From Candidatus Solirubrobacter pratensis (GTDB lineage: Bacteria; Actinomycetota; Thermoleophilia; Solirubrobacterales; Solirubrobacteraceae): DNA of 64,000 nucleotides. Below are positions 1 through 8,919 of the stretch, in pieces. The notes beneath the pieces were generated by a model. It did no database searches, was not told where the DNA came from, and saw only the letters and a program-made list of their open reading frames with translations. How positions within the stretch are numbered: position 1 is the stretch's first letter; each line of letters begins with the position of its first letter. Both the position numbers and the translations under genes were made by a program. The stretch is from positions 538,737-602,736 of the forward strand of contig NZ_AUEK01000007.1 in the NCBI RefSeq assembly GCF_000425945.1, given 5' to 3'.

Positions 1-23
1 CCGGCGACGGCGACGCGGATCAT
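1..23 (-). CDS. dapB: dapB, first codons only (4-hydroxy-tetrahydrodipicolinate reductase)
   Basis: The window edge cuts this minus-strand gene after its first codons. ATG at 23-21 opens MIRVAVAG, the typical start of DapB, where a beta strand leads into the GxxGxxG dinucleotide-binding loop. The ATG abuts the TAG stop (26-24) of the M16 peptidase, so the two are probably translationally coupled. dapB lies close to pnp and the M16 peptidase in many actinobacteria, which supports the call. DapB reduces the dihydrodipicolinate precursor of lysine and diaminopimelate. Only seven to eight residues are visible, so another Rossmann protein is possible. Confidence 0.5.
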
Positions 24-1244
24 CTACGCAGGGACGGCGTCGGCGATGTCGTCGACGGCGGCCCGGAAGGCGTCCTCGTCCGGCCCGATGCCGGCCGCCG
101 ACAGCGCGCCCGGCGCCCACAGCTCGTCGGTCAGCGCGCGCAGGTCGTCGAGCGTGACGGCGTCGATGCGCGCCATCACCTCGTCGGTGTCCAGCAGCGG
201 CAGGTCGAACAGCAGCGAGCCGCCGAGCCGGTGCATCCGCGCCCCGGTGGACTCCATCCCGAGCACGACGCGCGCCTTGACGTTCTCGCGCGCCCGCACG
301 AGCTCCTCCTCGGTGGCGGGCGTCTCGCGCAGGCGACCCAGCTCGGCCGAGACGACCTTCATCGCGTCGCGCAGGTTGTCCGGCCGCGTACCGACGTAGA
401 GGCCGATCTGGCCCGTGTCGGTGTATTGGCCCGCGAACGAGTAGACCGAGTAGGCGAGCCCGCGCTCCTCGCGCACGGCCTGGAACAGCCGCGAGGAGGA
501 CAGCCCGCCGAAGATCGCGTCGAGCACGCGGGCGGCGAAGCGGCGCTCGTCCCCGCGCGGCAGCCCGACGCCGCCGAGGCAGACGTGGCACTGCTCGGTG
601 TCCTTGCGCTGGAAGCGGATCGCCGGGACGAGCTCCGACGGCGCCGGCTGCGGCGCCGCCACCGGGTCGCCGGCCGCGCCGTTGCGCAGCGTGCGCTCGG
701 CGAGCGCGACGATCGCGTCGTGGTCGACCGATCCGGCCGCCGCGATCACCACCTGCCCCGGGACGTAGCGGCGCGAGTGGTACTCGGCGATCTGCTCCAC
801 GGGGGTGTCGCGGATCACCGGCGCGCGGCCGATGATCGGCCGCCCGAGCGGGTGCTCGCCGAAGACGGCTTCGCCGAGGACGTCGAAGACGGTGTCCTGC
901 GGGTCGTCCTCGTACATCGCGATCTCCTCGAGCACGACCTCGCGCTCGGGATCGACGTCGGTGAACGCCGGGCGCCACACCATGTCGGCCATGACGTCGA
1001 ACGCGGCCGGCAGGTGCTGGTCGAGCATCCGCGCGTAGACGGTGGTGCTCTCCTTGTCGGTGCCGGCGTTCAGCTCGGCGCCCATGCCGTCGAACAGCTG
1101 GTCGATCTGGGCCGACGCGTAGCGCTCCGTGCCGCGGAACAGCAGGTGCTCGAGGAAGTGCGACAGCCCGGCCTCGGCCGGCGCCTCGCCCCTCGAGCCC
1201 GTGGCAACGAAGAAGCCCAGGGCCGCGGACCGGACGGAGGGCAT
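24..1244 (-). CDS. M16 family zinc metallopeptidase (PqqL/MPP-like)
   Basis: The protein shows the inverted zinc motif HFLEH (residues 29-33) and the downstream acidic ligand region VLEEIAMYEDD (about 104-114) of M16 peptidases. A second, inactive-type M16 half follows (from about residue 150 to the C-terminus). At about 406 residues it matches the single-chain bacterial enzymes often found next to pnp (the mycobacterial pepR position). The listed start is the first ATG, but it clips a conserved N-terminal strand: the in-frame upstream codons read AIAEHRITQLDSGLRIVTED, and no ATG, GTG or TTG precedes them. The family-typical start falls on an ATC codon at 1301-1299, just after the pnp stop. 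The gene sits in a pnp-M16-dapB row. Confidence 0.9.
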   Translation of the reverse strand: MPSVRSAALGFFVATGSRGEAPAEAGLSHFLEHLLFRGTERYASAQIDQLFDGMGAELNAGTDKESTTVYARMLDQHLPAAFDVMADMVWRPAFTDVDPEREVVLEEIAMYEDDPQDTVFDVLGEAVFGEHPLGRPIIGRAPVIRDTPVEQIAEYHSRRYVPGQVVIAAAGSVDHDAIVALAERTLRNGAAGDPVAAPQPAPSELVPAIRFQRKDTEQCHVCLGGVGLPRGDERRFAARVLDAIFGGLSSSRLFQAVREERGLAYSVYSFAGQYTDTGQIGLYVGTRPDNLRDAMKVVSAELGRLRETPATEEELVRARENVKARVVLGMESTGARMHRLGGSLLFDLPLLDTDEVMARIDAVTLDDLRALTDELWAPGALSAAGIGPDEDAFRAAVDDIADAVPA

Positions 1245-1306
1245 GTCCTCCGTGACGATCCGCAGCCCGGAATCCAGCTGCGTGATGCGGTGCTCGGCGA
1301 TGGCCG

Positions 1307-3601
1307 TTACCGGCGGTCGGGGTCGCGGTCGCCGCGCGGCCCGCGGTCGCGGTCGCGTCCGCGCCCGCCGCCGCCGCCGCCGCCGCCGCGGCCGTTGCGC
1401 CCGCGGTCGCCGCCGCGCGGCCCGCGGTCGCGGCTGCCGCCGCCACCCATCGTCGGGTCGCCGGTGCCGACCGCGGTCAGCTCCTCGGCGGTCTTGCCGG
1501 CGATGTCGGGGTCCTCGGCGAGGCGCAGGCCGATACGGCCGCGCTCCTTGTCGACCTCGACGACGCGGACGGAGATCTCGTCGCCCTTGTTGAGCACCTC
1601 CTCGACCGTCGCGACGCGGTTGCCCGGCGAGACGTTGGAGATGTGCAGCAGGCCGTCGGTGCCCTTGGCGAGCTCGACGAAGGCGCCGAAGGTGGTCGTC
1701 TTGACGACCTTGCCCGTGTACTCGTCGCCGACCTCGACCTCCTTGGTCATCGACCGGATGCGGTCGATCAGGGCGTCGCCCTGGGCGCCGGTGACGGCGT
1801 AGACGAGCACCTGGCCCTCGTCGTTGACGTCGATCTGGGACTCGTACTCCTCCTGCAGCGACCGGATCGTCTCGCCGCCCTTGCCGATCAGCAGGCCGAT
1901 CTTCTCCGGATCGATCTGGATCGAGGAGATGCGCGGCGCGAAGTCCGACAGCTGCTCGCGCGGGGCGCCGATCGCCTCGTGCATCTTGCCGAGGATGAAG
2001 TCGCGGCCTTCCTTCGCCTGGGCGAGGGCGTCGCGCATGATCTCGAACGTGACGCCCGTGATCTTGATGTCCATCTGCAGGGCGGTGATGCCGTCAGACG
2101 TCCCGGCGACCTTGAAGTCCATGTCGCCGAGGTGGTCCTCGACGCCGGCGATGTCGCTCAGGATCGTGTAGTCGTCGCCCTCCTTGATGAGGCCCATGGC
2201 GATGCCGGCGACCGGCCGCTTGAGCGGCACGCCGGCGTCCATGAGGCTCAGCGAGGAGCCGCAGACGGAGGCCATCGACGAGGAGCCGTTGGACTCCAGG
2301 ATGTCCGACACGACGCGGATCGTGTACGGGAAGTCCTCCTGCGACGGGATCATCGGCACGAGCGCGCGCTCGGCCAGCGCGCCGTGGCCGATGTCGCGGC
2401 GCTTGGGGCCGCGCATGAAGCCGGCCTCGCCCACGGAGAAGGGCGGGAAGTTGTAGTGGTGGAAGTAGCGCTTGGACGTCTCGAGCCCGAGGTTGTCCAG
2501 GCGCATCTCCTCACGCGTGGTGCCGAGGGCGACCACGGACAGCGCCTGCGTCTGGCCGCGCGTGAAGAGCGCGGAGCCGTGCGTGCGCGGGAGCGGCTTG
2601 ACGTCGATCGAGATCGGCCGGATCTCCTTCTCGGAGCGGCCGTCCGGGCGCTTCTTCTTCTTGGCGATGCGCTCGCGGATGACCCGCTTCTCGAGCGCGT
2701 CGAACGCCATCTGCGCGCGCTGGCGGTACTCCTCGTAGGTCTCGGACTCGACGTCGCCCGAGTACTGCGCGAGCACCAGCGCCTCGACCTGCTTGGTCTG
2801 GTCCTGGCGAGCGAGCTTGTCCTCGACCGAGGTGGCCTCGTCGAGCTGCTTGCCGTGCGACTTGGCGATCCGGCCGATCAGGTCCTCGTCGGCCTTGGGG
2901 ACCTCGATCTCGAGCTTGGGCTTGCCGGCCTTCTCGGCCAGCTCGCGCTGCGCGGCGGTCAGCTTCTTGATCGCGGAGTGCGCGATGTCCAGCGCGTCGA
3001 GGATCTCCGCCTCGGAGACCTCGTTGGCGCCCGCCTCGACCATCAGCAGCGCTTCATCGGTGCCGGCGACCACGAGGTCCATGTCGGCGGTCAGCAGCTG
3101 CTCCTCCGTGGGGTTGACCACGAAGTCGCCGCCCTCGACCTTGCCGATGCGCACGGCGCCGACGGCGGTCGGGAAGGGGATGTCGGAGACCATCAGCGCG
3201 GCGGACGCGCCGTTCATGGCCAGCATGTCGTAGGGGTTGACCTGGTCGACGCTGAGCGTGAGCGCGACCAGCTGCGTCTCACGACGCCAGCCCTTCGGGA
3301 ACAGAGGGCGGAGCGGGCGGTCGATCAGGCGGGCGATCAGCGTCGCCTTCTCACCTGCGCGGCCCTCGCGCTTGAAGAACGAGCCGGGGATCTTGCCCGC
3401 GGCGTACATGCGCTCCTCGACGTCCACCGTCAGCGGGAGGAAGTCGACGTCGCGCAGGTTTCCGGCGGTGGCAGTGCTCAGGACGACGGTGTCCCCCGCG
3501 GTGACCGTCACGGCGCCGGAGGCCTGCTTGGCCATCTTGCCGGTCTCGAAGGCGATCTCGGTACCACCGATCTCGACGGTGACCCGGTGCACTTCAGACA
3601 T
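1307..3601 (-). CDS. pnp: polyribonucleotide nucleotidyltransferase (PNPase)
   Basis: PNPase degrades RNA 3' to 5' by phosphorolysis and can add heteropolymeric tails; it acts as a homotrimer. The 764-residue product has two RNase PH domains separated by an all-helical linker, then a KH domain (the [14 protein letters not shown] motif) and an S1 domain. It ends in a very Arg/Gly/Asp-rich tail of roughly 50 residues, as seen in high-GC actinobacteria. The chosen start, ATG at 3601-3599 ([13 protein letters not shown]), has an AGAGGA ribosome site eight or so bases upstream. The frame stays open far upstream but lacks family similarity there. A stem-loop lies in the leader. Confidence 0.97.
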   Translation of the reverse strand: MSEVHRVTVEIGGTEIAFETGKMAKQASGAVTVTAGDTVVLSTATAGNLRDVDFLPLTVDVEERMYAAGKIPGSFFKREGRAGEKATLIARLIDRPLRPLFPKGWRRETQLVALTLSVDQVNPYDMLAMNGASAALMVSDIPFPTAVGAVRIGKVEGGDFVVNPTEEQLLTADMDLVVAGTDEALLMVEAGANEVSEAEILDALDIAHSAIKKLTAAQRELAEKAGKPKLEIEVPKADEDLIGRIAKSHGKQLDEATSVEDKLARQDQTKQVEALVLAQYSGDVESETYEEYRQRAQMAFDALEKRVIRERIAKKKKRPDGRSEKEIRPISIDVKPLPRTHGSALFTRGQTQALSVVALGTTREEMRLDNLGLETSKRYFHHYNFPPFSVGEAGFMRGPKRRDIGHGALAERALVPMIPSQEDFPYTIRVVSDILESNGSSSMASVCGSSLSLMDAGVPLKRPVAGIAMGLIKEGDDYTILSDIAGVEDHLGDMDFKVAGTSDGITALQMDIKITGVTFEIMRDALAQAKEGRDFILGKMHEAIGAPREQLSDFAPRISSIQIDPEKIGLLIGKGGETIRSLQEEYESQIDVNDEGQVLVYAVTGAQGDALIDRIRSMTKEVEVGDEYTGKVVKTTTFGAFVELAKGTDGLLHISNVSPGNRVATVEEVLNKGDEISVRVVEVDKERGRIGLRLAEDPDIAGKTAEELTAVGTGDPTMGGGGSRDRGPRGGDRGRNGRGGGGGGGGRGRDRDRGPRGDRDPDRR

Positions 3602-3622
3602 ATAGGTGTCCTCTTTCTCTGC

Positions 3623-3643
3623 GGCCGCCACGTTTTGGCGGCC
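3623..3643 (-). promoter_or_regulatory. perfect stem-loop in the pnp leader
   Basis: GGCCGCCA and TGGCGGCC form a perfect 8-bp stem around a 5-base loop, 22 bases before the pnp ATG. No U-run follows on either strand, so it is not a classic terminator. Leader hairpins of pnp are RNase III targets used in autoregulation in enterobacteria and are processed in Streptomyces; a similar role here is an inference. Confidence 0.55.
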
Positions 3644-3733
3644 CCTCTGCATCGTCTTGACGCTTCGGTAGTTGTTGTGAACAAGTCTAGAAGCTGCGCG
3701 GCATTCCGGCGCTGACGGGTAGCCTCGGGCCTC

Positions 3734-4819
3734 ATGGCTGCGCGGATCGTGGTATTCGGCGCGACGGGGTACACGGGCAGGCTCGTGGCCGAGCGCCTGG
3801 TGGCCCAGGGCGCCCGCCCGGTGCTCGCGGGGCGCGACGACCAGCGGCTGGCGGAGCTGGCCGAGCGTCTCGGCGGCCTGGAGACCGCTCACGCCGACGC
3901 GATGCGCCAGAACTCGGTCTTCGACCTCGTCGGCAAGGGCGACGTGCTGATCTCGACCGTCGGCCCGTTCATGAAGTGGGGCCGCGCGGCCGTGCGCGCC
4001 GCCGTGGCGGCGGGCGCGGTCTACCTGGACTCGACGGGCGAGCCGCCGTTCATCCGGCGCGTGTTCGAGGAGTTCGACGGGCCGGCGCGGCGGTCGGGAG
4101 CGGCGCTGCTGCCGGCGATGGGCTACGACTTCGTCCCGGGCGCGCTCGCGGGCGCCCTGGCCGTCGAGGCCGCGGGGGCGGCGGCGCGGGTCGACGTCGG
4201 CTACTACGCGCTCGGCGCCGGCCTCTCCTCGATGTCGTCCGGCACGCGCGAATCGATGGTCGGCGTGACCTTCACCGACGCGTTCGCCTACCGCGACGGG
4301 CGCCTGACGACCGTGCGCAGCGCCGAGCGTGTGCGCTCCTTCGACGTCCAGGGACGCCGGCGCGAGGCCGTCTCGGTCGGCGGCGCGGAGCACTTCGGGC
4401 TGCCGGCCGCCTATCCGGAGCTGAGCGAGGTCAACGTGTACCTCGGGTGGTTCGGGCCGCTGGCGCGCCCGCTGCAGGCCGGCACGCTGGTCGGCGAGTA
4501 CGTCGCGAAGCTGCCCTTCGCGCGCGCGGCTATGCAGTTCTGGGCCGAGCAGGCCGCGGCGCTGCTGCGCGGTCCGGAGGCGGGGACGACACCCGGCGGC
4601 ACCTCCTGGATCGCCGCCGAGGCCTATGACGCGGGCGGCGCGAAGCTGTCCGAGGTCCACCTCAGCGGCGTCGACGCCTACGACTTCACCGCGTCGTTCA
4701 TCGCGTGGGCGGCCCGCCATCCGGTCCTCGGCACGGGCGCGCTCGGGCCGGTCGAGGCCTACGGCCTCGAGGCGCTGGAGCGGGGCGCGGCCGCCGCAGG
4801 CCTCACCCGCGTCCCTTGA
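3734..4819 (+). CDS. saccharopine dehydrogenase-like NAD(P)-binding oxidoreductase
   Basis: The N-terminus carries a Rossmann dinucleotide-binding loop, GATGYTG (residues 9-15), followed by ARPVLAGRD, which is typical of the saccharopine dehydrogenase/trans-acting enoyl reductase superfamily. The remaining ~230 residues form the substrate domain and include the conserved VYLDSTGEPPF and MGYDFVPG segments of this superfamily. The substrate cannot be deduced; actinobacterial relatives include lipid enoyl reductases and uncharacterised oxidoreductases. It is transcribed divergently from pnp across 132 bases, and its ATG is at 3734. A binding lipoprotein gene follows 79 bases downstream on the same strand without an obvious functional link. 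Confidence 0.85.
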   Translation: MAARIVVFGATGYTGRLVAERLVAQGARPVLAGRDDQRLAELAERLGGLETAHADAMRQNSVFDLVGKGDVLISTVGPFMKWGRAAVRAAVAAGAVYLDSTGEPPFIRRVFEEFDGPARRSGAALLPAMGYDFVPGALAGALAVEAAGAAARVDVGYYALGAGLSSMSSGTRESMVGVTFTDAFAYRDGRLTTVRSAERVRSFDVQGRRREAVSVGGAEHFGLPAAYPELSEVNVYLGWFGPLARPLQAGTLVGEYVAKLPFARAAMQFWAEQAAALLRGPEAGTTPGGTSWIAAEAYDAGGAKLSEVHLSGVDAYDFTASFIAWAARHPVLGTGALGPVEAYGLEALERGAAAAGLTRVP

Positions 4820-4898
4820 ATCCTTGCGGTTCGGCCGGAGACCGCAGGGTGCGTTCCGCCCTGGCGCGGCGCCGGTGGCCAGCGTACGATCGCTCGCC

Positions 4899-6644
4899 AT
4901 GTCCTCAGCGCTCCGGTTCTCGTGGTTCTGCGTGGTCCTGGCAGCCGTGGTCGCCGGCTGTGGCGGAGGCGGCGGCGGCACGGCGTCCTCGCAGCAGCAG
5001 GGCGCCCCGCATGCCAAGGCCGGCGGCACGCTGACGTTCCTCTATTCCGGTGACGTCGACAACATCGATCCCGGCATCACCTACTACACGGGCGGCTATC
5101 TGATCGTCTATGCGACGCAGCGGCCGCTGGTGAACTACAAGCCGGACGATCCGACGCACCCGGTTCCCGACCTCGCCGCGGCGCTGCCCGAGGTGTCGGC
5201 CGACCACCGGACGGTGACGGTCAAGCTGCGCCCCGGCGTGAAGTTCTCCCCGCCGGTCAACCGCGAGGTGACCTCCGCGGACGTCAAGTACGGCATCGAG
5301 CGCGCGTTCTTCAAGACCGTCAACAACGGTTATGCGGGCGTCTACTTCCGGGACATCGAAGGCGCGAAGACCGGCGTGGCGCCCGGGACGGAGATCAAGG
5401 GCATCCAGACGCCCGACCCGCACACCGTCGTCTTCAAGCTCACGCGTCCCAGCGGCGGCGTGCTCGCCGGCGCGCTGACGATGCCGATCGCGGCGCCCGT
5501 CCCGCGCGACTACGCGCTGCCGTTCGACCGCCACTCGCCGTCGGCCTACGGCACGCACCAGGTCGCGACCGGCCCGTACATGATCGCCAACGACGCCAAG
5601 GGCAACACGACCGGCTACAGCGCCGGGCACGAGATCAAGCTGGTCCGTAACCCGAGCTGGGACAAGGCGACCGACTACAAGCCCGCGTACCTGGACGCGA
5701 TCGACGTGCGCGAGGGCAACACCGACACGACGGTCGCCTCGCGCCAGGTGCTGTCGGGCAGCCACATGGCCAGCGGCGAGTTCCCGGTGCCCGCGCCGAT
5801 CATCAAGGAGGCGCTCTCGCGCAACAAGGACCAGCTCGCGCTGGTGCCCACGGGCGGCATCGACTACATCCCGCTCAACACCTCGATCCCGCCGTTCGAC
5901 GACATCAACGTGCGCAAGGCGGTGATCGCCGGGTTCGACCGCGACGCGGTCCGCCTGTCCGCCGGCGGCAAGGTGCGCGGCCCGCTCGCGACCCACTTCA
6001 TCCCGCCGAGCCTGCCGGGCTTCCAGCAGGCGGGCGGCATGAAGGGCCCGGCGCTGGACTTCCTCGCGCACCCGAACGGCGATCCGCAGCTCGCCGCCGA
6101 GTACTTCCGCAAGGCGGGCTACGCGTCCGGCCGCTATGAGGGCGGCGCGGCGCTCTACATCCCGGCGATCAACACCCCGGCCTACCGCCAGCAGGGCGAG
6201 GTCGCGCAGCGGAGCTTCGAGCGGCTGGGCTTCAAGGTCCGGCTGCGCTTCGTGTCCAACGACGTCTTCTACACCCAGTACTGCCAGGTGCCGGCGCGCA
6301 AGGCCAATGCCTGTGTCGGCTGGTCCTGGTACAAGGACTTCCCGGACCCGCAGACGATGCTCGACGTCACCTTCAACGGCGCGGCGATCCAGCCGCAGGG
6401 CAACTCCAACTTCCCGCAGCTGAAGGATCCGCAGGTCGACGCGGCGATGAGGAAGGCCGAGACGCTGGCCTCGCCGGCCGAGCGGGCGGCCGCCTGGGGC
6501 GCGATCGACAAGCAGGTCACCGCGCAGGCCGCCGCGATCCCGGGCACCTGGCTCAACCAGCCGATCGTGCGCTCCAAGGACGTCGCGGGCGTCACCAACC
6601 CCGTGCTGACGGGCTGGGACCTGACGTTCACCTCACTGCGCTGA
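4899..6644 (+). CDS. ABC transporter substrate-binding lipoprotein, peptide/nickel type (SBP_bac_5)
   Basis: The 581-residue product starts with a lipoprotein signal peptide ending in the lipobox VAGC (Cys21), followed by a Gly-rich linker. The rest matches cluster C binding proteins for oligopeptides, dipeptides or nickel (DppA/OppA type), with GGTLTFLYSGDVDNIDPG near the N-terminus and a PDPHTVVFKL segment at about residues 170-180. It should sit on the outer face of the membrane and hand substrate to a permease. No permease or ATPase genes lie beside it, so it is an orphan binding protein. The ATG at 4899 is chosen because it is followed directly by the signal peptide; longer in-frame versions lack one. 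Confidence 0.93.
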   Translation: MSSALRFSWFCVVLAAVVAGCGGGGGGTASSQQQGAPHAKAGGTLTFLYSGDVDNIDPGITYYTGGYLIVYATQRPLVNYKPDDPTHPVPDLAAALPEVSADHRTVTVKLRPGVKFSPPVNREVTSADVKYGIERAFFKTVNNGYAGVYFRDIEGAKTGVAPGTEIKGIQTPDPHTVVFKLTRPSGGVLAGALTMPIAAPVPRDYALPFDRHSPSAYGTHQVATGPYMIANDAKGNTTGYSAGHEIKLVRNPSWDKATDYKPAYLDAIDVREGNTDTTVASRQVLSGSHMASGEFPVPAPIIKEALSRNKDQLALVPTGGIDYIPLNTSIPPFDDINVRKAVIAGFDRDAVRLSAGGKVRGPLATHFIPPSLPGFQQAGGMKGPALDFLAHPNGDPQLAAEYFRKAGYASGRYEGGAALYIPAINTPAYRQQGEVAQRSFERLGFKVRLRFVSNDVFYTQYCQVPARKANACVGWSWYKDFPDPQTMLDVTFNGAAIQPQGNSNFPQLKDPQVDAAMRKAETLASPAERAAAWGAIDKQVTAQAAAIPGTWLNQPIVRSKDVAGVTNPVLTGWDLTFTSLR

Positions 6645-6701
6645 CCTCGCGACGAGGGTCCGTGACCGCGGCTCGGCTGACCGCCGGCGTCGCCGCGTGA
6701 G

Positions 6702-7391
6702 CTACGCGAGCCTGCCGCCGAGCACCGGGTACGCGTGCCCGTGCGACCTGCGCACGACACGGATCCAGTCGTAGTCTCCGCGCTTGGCGGCGGTCGTGAG
6801 GATCACGTAGGCGTCGCCCTGGCTGTCCACGCGGAACGTGCCGGCGCTGGCGCTCCAGCCCTTGGACTCGCACAGCACCTCGTAGACGTCGCCGGACTGC
6901 GCGGGCAGGTTTGAGACCCACAGGCGCACGACCGTCCCGCCGTCGACCGTGCGCAGCGCGGCGTGCGCCCTCGCCGCCGCGGGGCCGCCCTGGACCGGGC
7001 TCAGCGCGAGCCGGTACTGCGCCGCGGGGCGCGCGCTGCCGCGCTGAAAGCCGAAGCCGAGGATCAGCACGGCGGCGGCGACCGCGGCGCCGGCCAGGGC
7101 CCCGCCGGCGCTCAGCATCAGGCGCGGGCGCCAGCGCTTCGCGCGGCGCTTAGGCGGGTGGTCGGCCGCGAAGCGGTCGAGCAGGCGCTCCTCGATCGCC
7201 GGCGGCAGCGGGTCGTCCTCCGTGCTGCCGGCCACGACCGCGAGATCGAGCAGCGCCGGCAGGCCGGCCAGCGCGGCGTGCTCGGCGGCGCAGATCTCGC
7301 AGCCGGCCAGGTGCGCGCGCACGCGCTCGACCTCGTCCTCGGCCAGGCTCCCGAGGACGTAGGCCCCCAGGTCCTCATGGACGTGCGTCAT
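6702..7391 (-). CDS. zinc-binding anti-sigma factor (RskA/ZAS type)
   Basis: Residues 1-40 form a zinc anti-sigma domain with the motif H27-x3-C31-x2-C34 (HLAGCEIC). One membrane segment follows (about residues 100-125, rich in Ala, Gly, Val and Leu), then an extracytoplasmic RskA-like C-terminal domain. The ATG at 7391 overlaps the stop of the upstream ECF sigma gene as ATGA, the usual layout of a cognate sigma/anti-sigma pair. It probably holds that sigma factor at the membrane until a signal, plausibly oxidative given the neighbouring thiol genes, releases it. The total length of 229 residues is normal for the family. Confidence 0.92.
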   Translation of the reverse strand: MTHVHEDLGAYVLGSLAEDEVERVRAHLAGCEICAAEHAALAGLPALLDLAVVAGSTEDDPLPPAIEERLLDRFAADHPPKRRAKRWRPRLMLSAGGALAGAAVAAAVLILGFGFQRGSARPAAQYRLALSPVQGGPAAARAHAALRTVDGGTVVRLWVSNLPAQSGDVYEVLCESKGWSASAGTFRVDSQGDAYVILTTAAKRGDYDWIRVVRRSHGHAYPVLGGRLA

Positions 7392-7939
7392 GCCCGCACC
7401 CCCATCTCCTCCAGTATCAGCCGCAGCGAACGCAGCGCGTACCACGTGCGGCTCTTGACGGTCCCCTCCGGCAGCCCCAGCCGCTCAGCGATCTCGCGCA
7501 CGGGCAGTCCCTGCACGTGCGCGAGGCGGATGACCTGCCGGTGCTCCAGCGTGAGCTTCTCCAATGCGCCGGCGACCTGCCAGCCGAGCATCGCGCGCTC
7601 GATCGAGAGGCCCTCGGGGTCCTCCTCCTCGCGCGGCTCGTGGAGCGCGAGCGCCGGCCGGACCGCGGCGCGCCGGCGCATGTCGATGATCGCGTGGCGG
7701 GCGATCTGGTAGAGCCAGGTCCGCACGCTGCCGCGGGCAGGGTCATAGGCCTCCGCGTGACGCCAGGCGCGCGTGAAGACCTCCTGCACCACCTCTTCGG
7801 CGCTGCCGCGATCGCCCAGCGCGTTGAGCGCGAACCCGTAGAGCTCGCCGGCGTAGGCGCGATAGAGCTCGCGCAGCGCCTCCCCGGTGGCGTCGGACGA
7901 GATGCGGGCGATGAGCTGAGCGTCGGTGGGCACGGCCAT
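7388..7939 (-). CDS. ECF RNA polymerase sigma factor (SigK/RpoE-like)
   Basis: This 183-residue sigma-70 family protein has region 2 (about residues 15-85, including the AEEVVQEVFTRAWR core-binding helix and WLYQIARHAIIDMRRR promoter-melting segment). Region 4 (about 125-178) has the helix-turn-helix VREIAERLGLPEGTVKSR. Regions 1 and 3 are absent, as in all ECF factors. The ATG overlaps the stop of the DsbA-like gene as ATGA, and its own stop overlaps the anti-sigma start the same way, so translation is coupled along the operon. It likely directs a small stress regulon that may include its own operon. Confidence 0.95.
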   Translation of the reverse strand: MAVPTDAQLIARISSDATGEALRELYRAYAGELYGFALNALGDRGSAEEVVQEVFTRAWRHAEAYDPARGSVRTWLYQIARHAIIDMRRRAAVRPALALHEPREEEDPEGLSIERAMLGWQVAGALEKLTLEHRQVIRLAHVQGLPVREIAERLGLPEGTVKSRTWYALRSLRLILEEMGVRA

Positions 7940-8388
7940 CAGTGGTTACGCGCCGGTCCGGATCCAGGTTCGATCCGGCTGACCGCTTCCATCGTCGCAC
8001 GTCCCGCGACCGCGGTGCCGGCGATGAAGATCGTCGGTGTCGTGACGACTCCCGCGCGCACGCCGGCGCGGAAGTCGGCCTTCACGCGCTCGGCCACCGC
8101 TTCGCTGCGGCGGTCCGCGTCGAAGCGGGCCACGTCGAGGCCCAGGTGCTCCGCGCGCGCCCACAGGTGCGGGTCCTCGAGGCGCCCTTGGTCGGAGAAC
8201 AGCGCGTCGTGCATCGCCCAGAACGCGCCCTGGCGGCCGGCTGCCTCGGCCGCGCAGGCGGCGGGATGCGCGCGCGGGTGGCTGGCTCGCACCGGGAAAT
8301 GCCGGAAGCACACGCGCAGTCGCAGCTCGTGCACCCGCGCCTCGAGCGCCGCGCAGAACGGGCACTCGTAGTCGCCGTAGACGATCAC
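7939..8388 (-). CDS. DsbA-like thiol-disulfide oxidoreductase
   Basis: The thioredoxin-fold protein carries a CPFC active site near its start (YGDYECPFC, cysteines 9 and 12 from the listed start). It also has the DsbA helical insertion and the TPTIFIAG cis-proline strand. No signal peptide or membrane segment is visible, which suggests a cytoplasmic enzyme (FrnE/DsbA-like). The listed start is a GTG. Homologues usually carry about ten more residues before the first strand, and in-frame codons upstream do read DHVRG, but no ATG, GTG or TTG precedes them, so the true start is uncertain. It lies between the peroxiredoxin gene and the coupled sigma factor gene. Confidence 0.87.
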   Translation of the reverse strand: MIVYGDYECPFCAALEARVHELRLRVCFRHFPVRASHPRAHPAACAAEAAGRQGAFWAMHDALFSDQGRLEDPHLWARAEHLGLDVARFDADRRSEAVAERVKADFRAGVRAGVVTTPTIFIAGTAVAGRATMEAVSRIEPGSGPARNH

Positions 8389-8452
8389 CTCCGGGCCGTC
8401 CCCGCGGACGTGGTCGCCGGGACCGACCGGCGGCAGCGGGGCGGAGCCGAGG

Positions 8453-8914
8453 CTAGGCGTAGGCGTCCAGCGCGTCGAAGATCAGGTTAGCGCCCGGGAG
8501 ATCGCCCGGCGACGGCGCCTGATAGCTCCACCGCACGACCGCGTCCGGCCCGATCAGGACCAGCGCGCGCTGCGGGAAGCCGCCCGGGTGCAGGACGCCG
8601 AAGGCCTCGCAGGCGGCGCCCTTGGGCTCGAAGTCCGAGAGCTGCTCGATCTCGATGTTGAGCGCCTCCTTGAACGCGGTCTGCGAGTAGGTCGCGTCGC
8701 AGGAGACGCCGTAGAGCGTCGCGCCGCGCTCCGCGAAGTCGGCCAGCAGCTCGTTGTACGTCGAGAGCTGGTCGGTGCAGACCGGCGAGAACGCGAACGG
8801 GTAGAAGACGAGGACCGTGGTCCTGCCGAGCAGCGCTTCGCGCGTGAACGGCTCGCCGCCGGCGGTCTGGAGCGAGAACTCGGGCGCGGGCCGCCCGGCC
8901 TCGACGACCGCCAT
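8453..8914 (-). CDS. peroxiredoxin (AhpE-like, AhpC/TSA family)
   Basis: This 153-residue peroxiredoxin reduces hydroperoxides. The peroxidatic cysteine is Cys46 in the motif FYPFAFSPVCTDQ. A further cysteine lies in the CDATYS region (about residue 75) and another near 100, so both 1-Cys and atypical 2-Cys chemistry are possible. The short length and sequence resemble actinobacterial AhpE. The gene begins six bases after the rpsO stop and is followed by a DsbA-like gene, an ECF sigma factor and an anti-sigma factor, giving a plausible redox-response operon. Confidence 0.93.
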   Translation of the reverse strand: MAVVEAGRPAPEFSLQTAGGEPFTREALLGRTTVLVFYPFAFSPVCTDQLSTYNELLADFAERGATLYGVSCDATYSQTAFKEALNIEIEQLSDFEPKGAACEAFGVLHPGGFPQRALVLIGPDAVVRWSYQAPSPGDLPGANLIFDALDAYA

Positions 8915-8919
8915 GGCGC

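Noticed and set aside
3623..3643. Intrinsic terminator before pnp
   Set aside because: The stem is perfect but neither strand has a following T-run, and it lies within the pnp leader.
231..3715. Long plus-strand open frames opposite the M16 peptidase and pnp
   Set aside because: They are shadows created by high GC; translations are Arg/Leu/Asp-rich without any recognisable domain, and the minus-strand genes are certain.
3602..5029. In-frame extension of pnp by about 475 codons
   Set aside because: The extension is antisense to the oxidoreductase gene, shows only Arg/Ala-rich composition and no PNPase similarity; the true start has a ribosome site at 3601.
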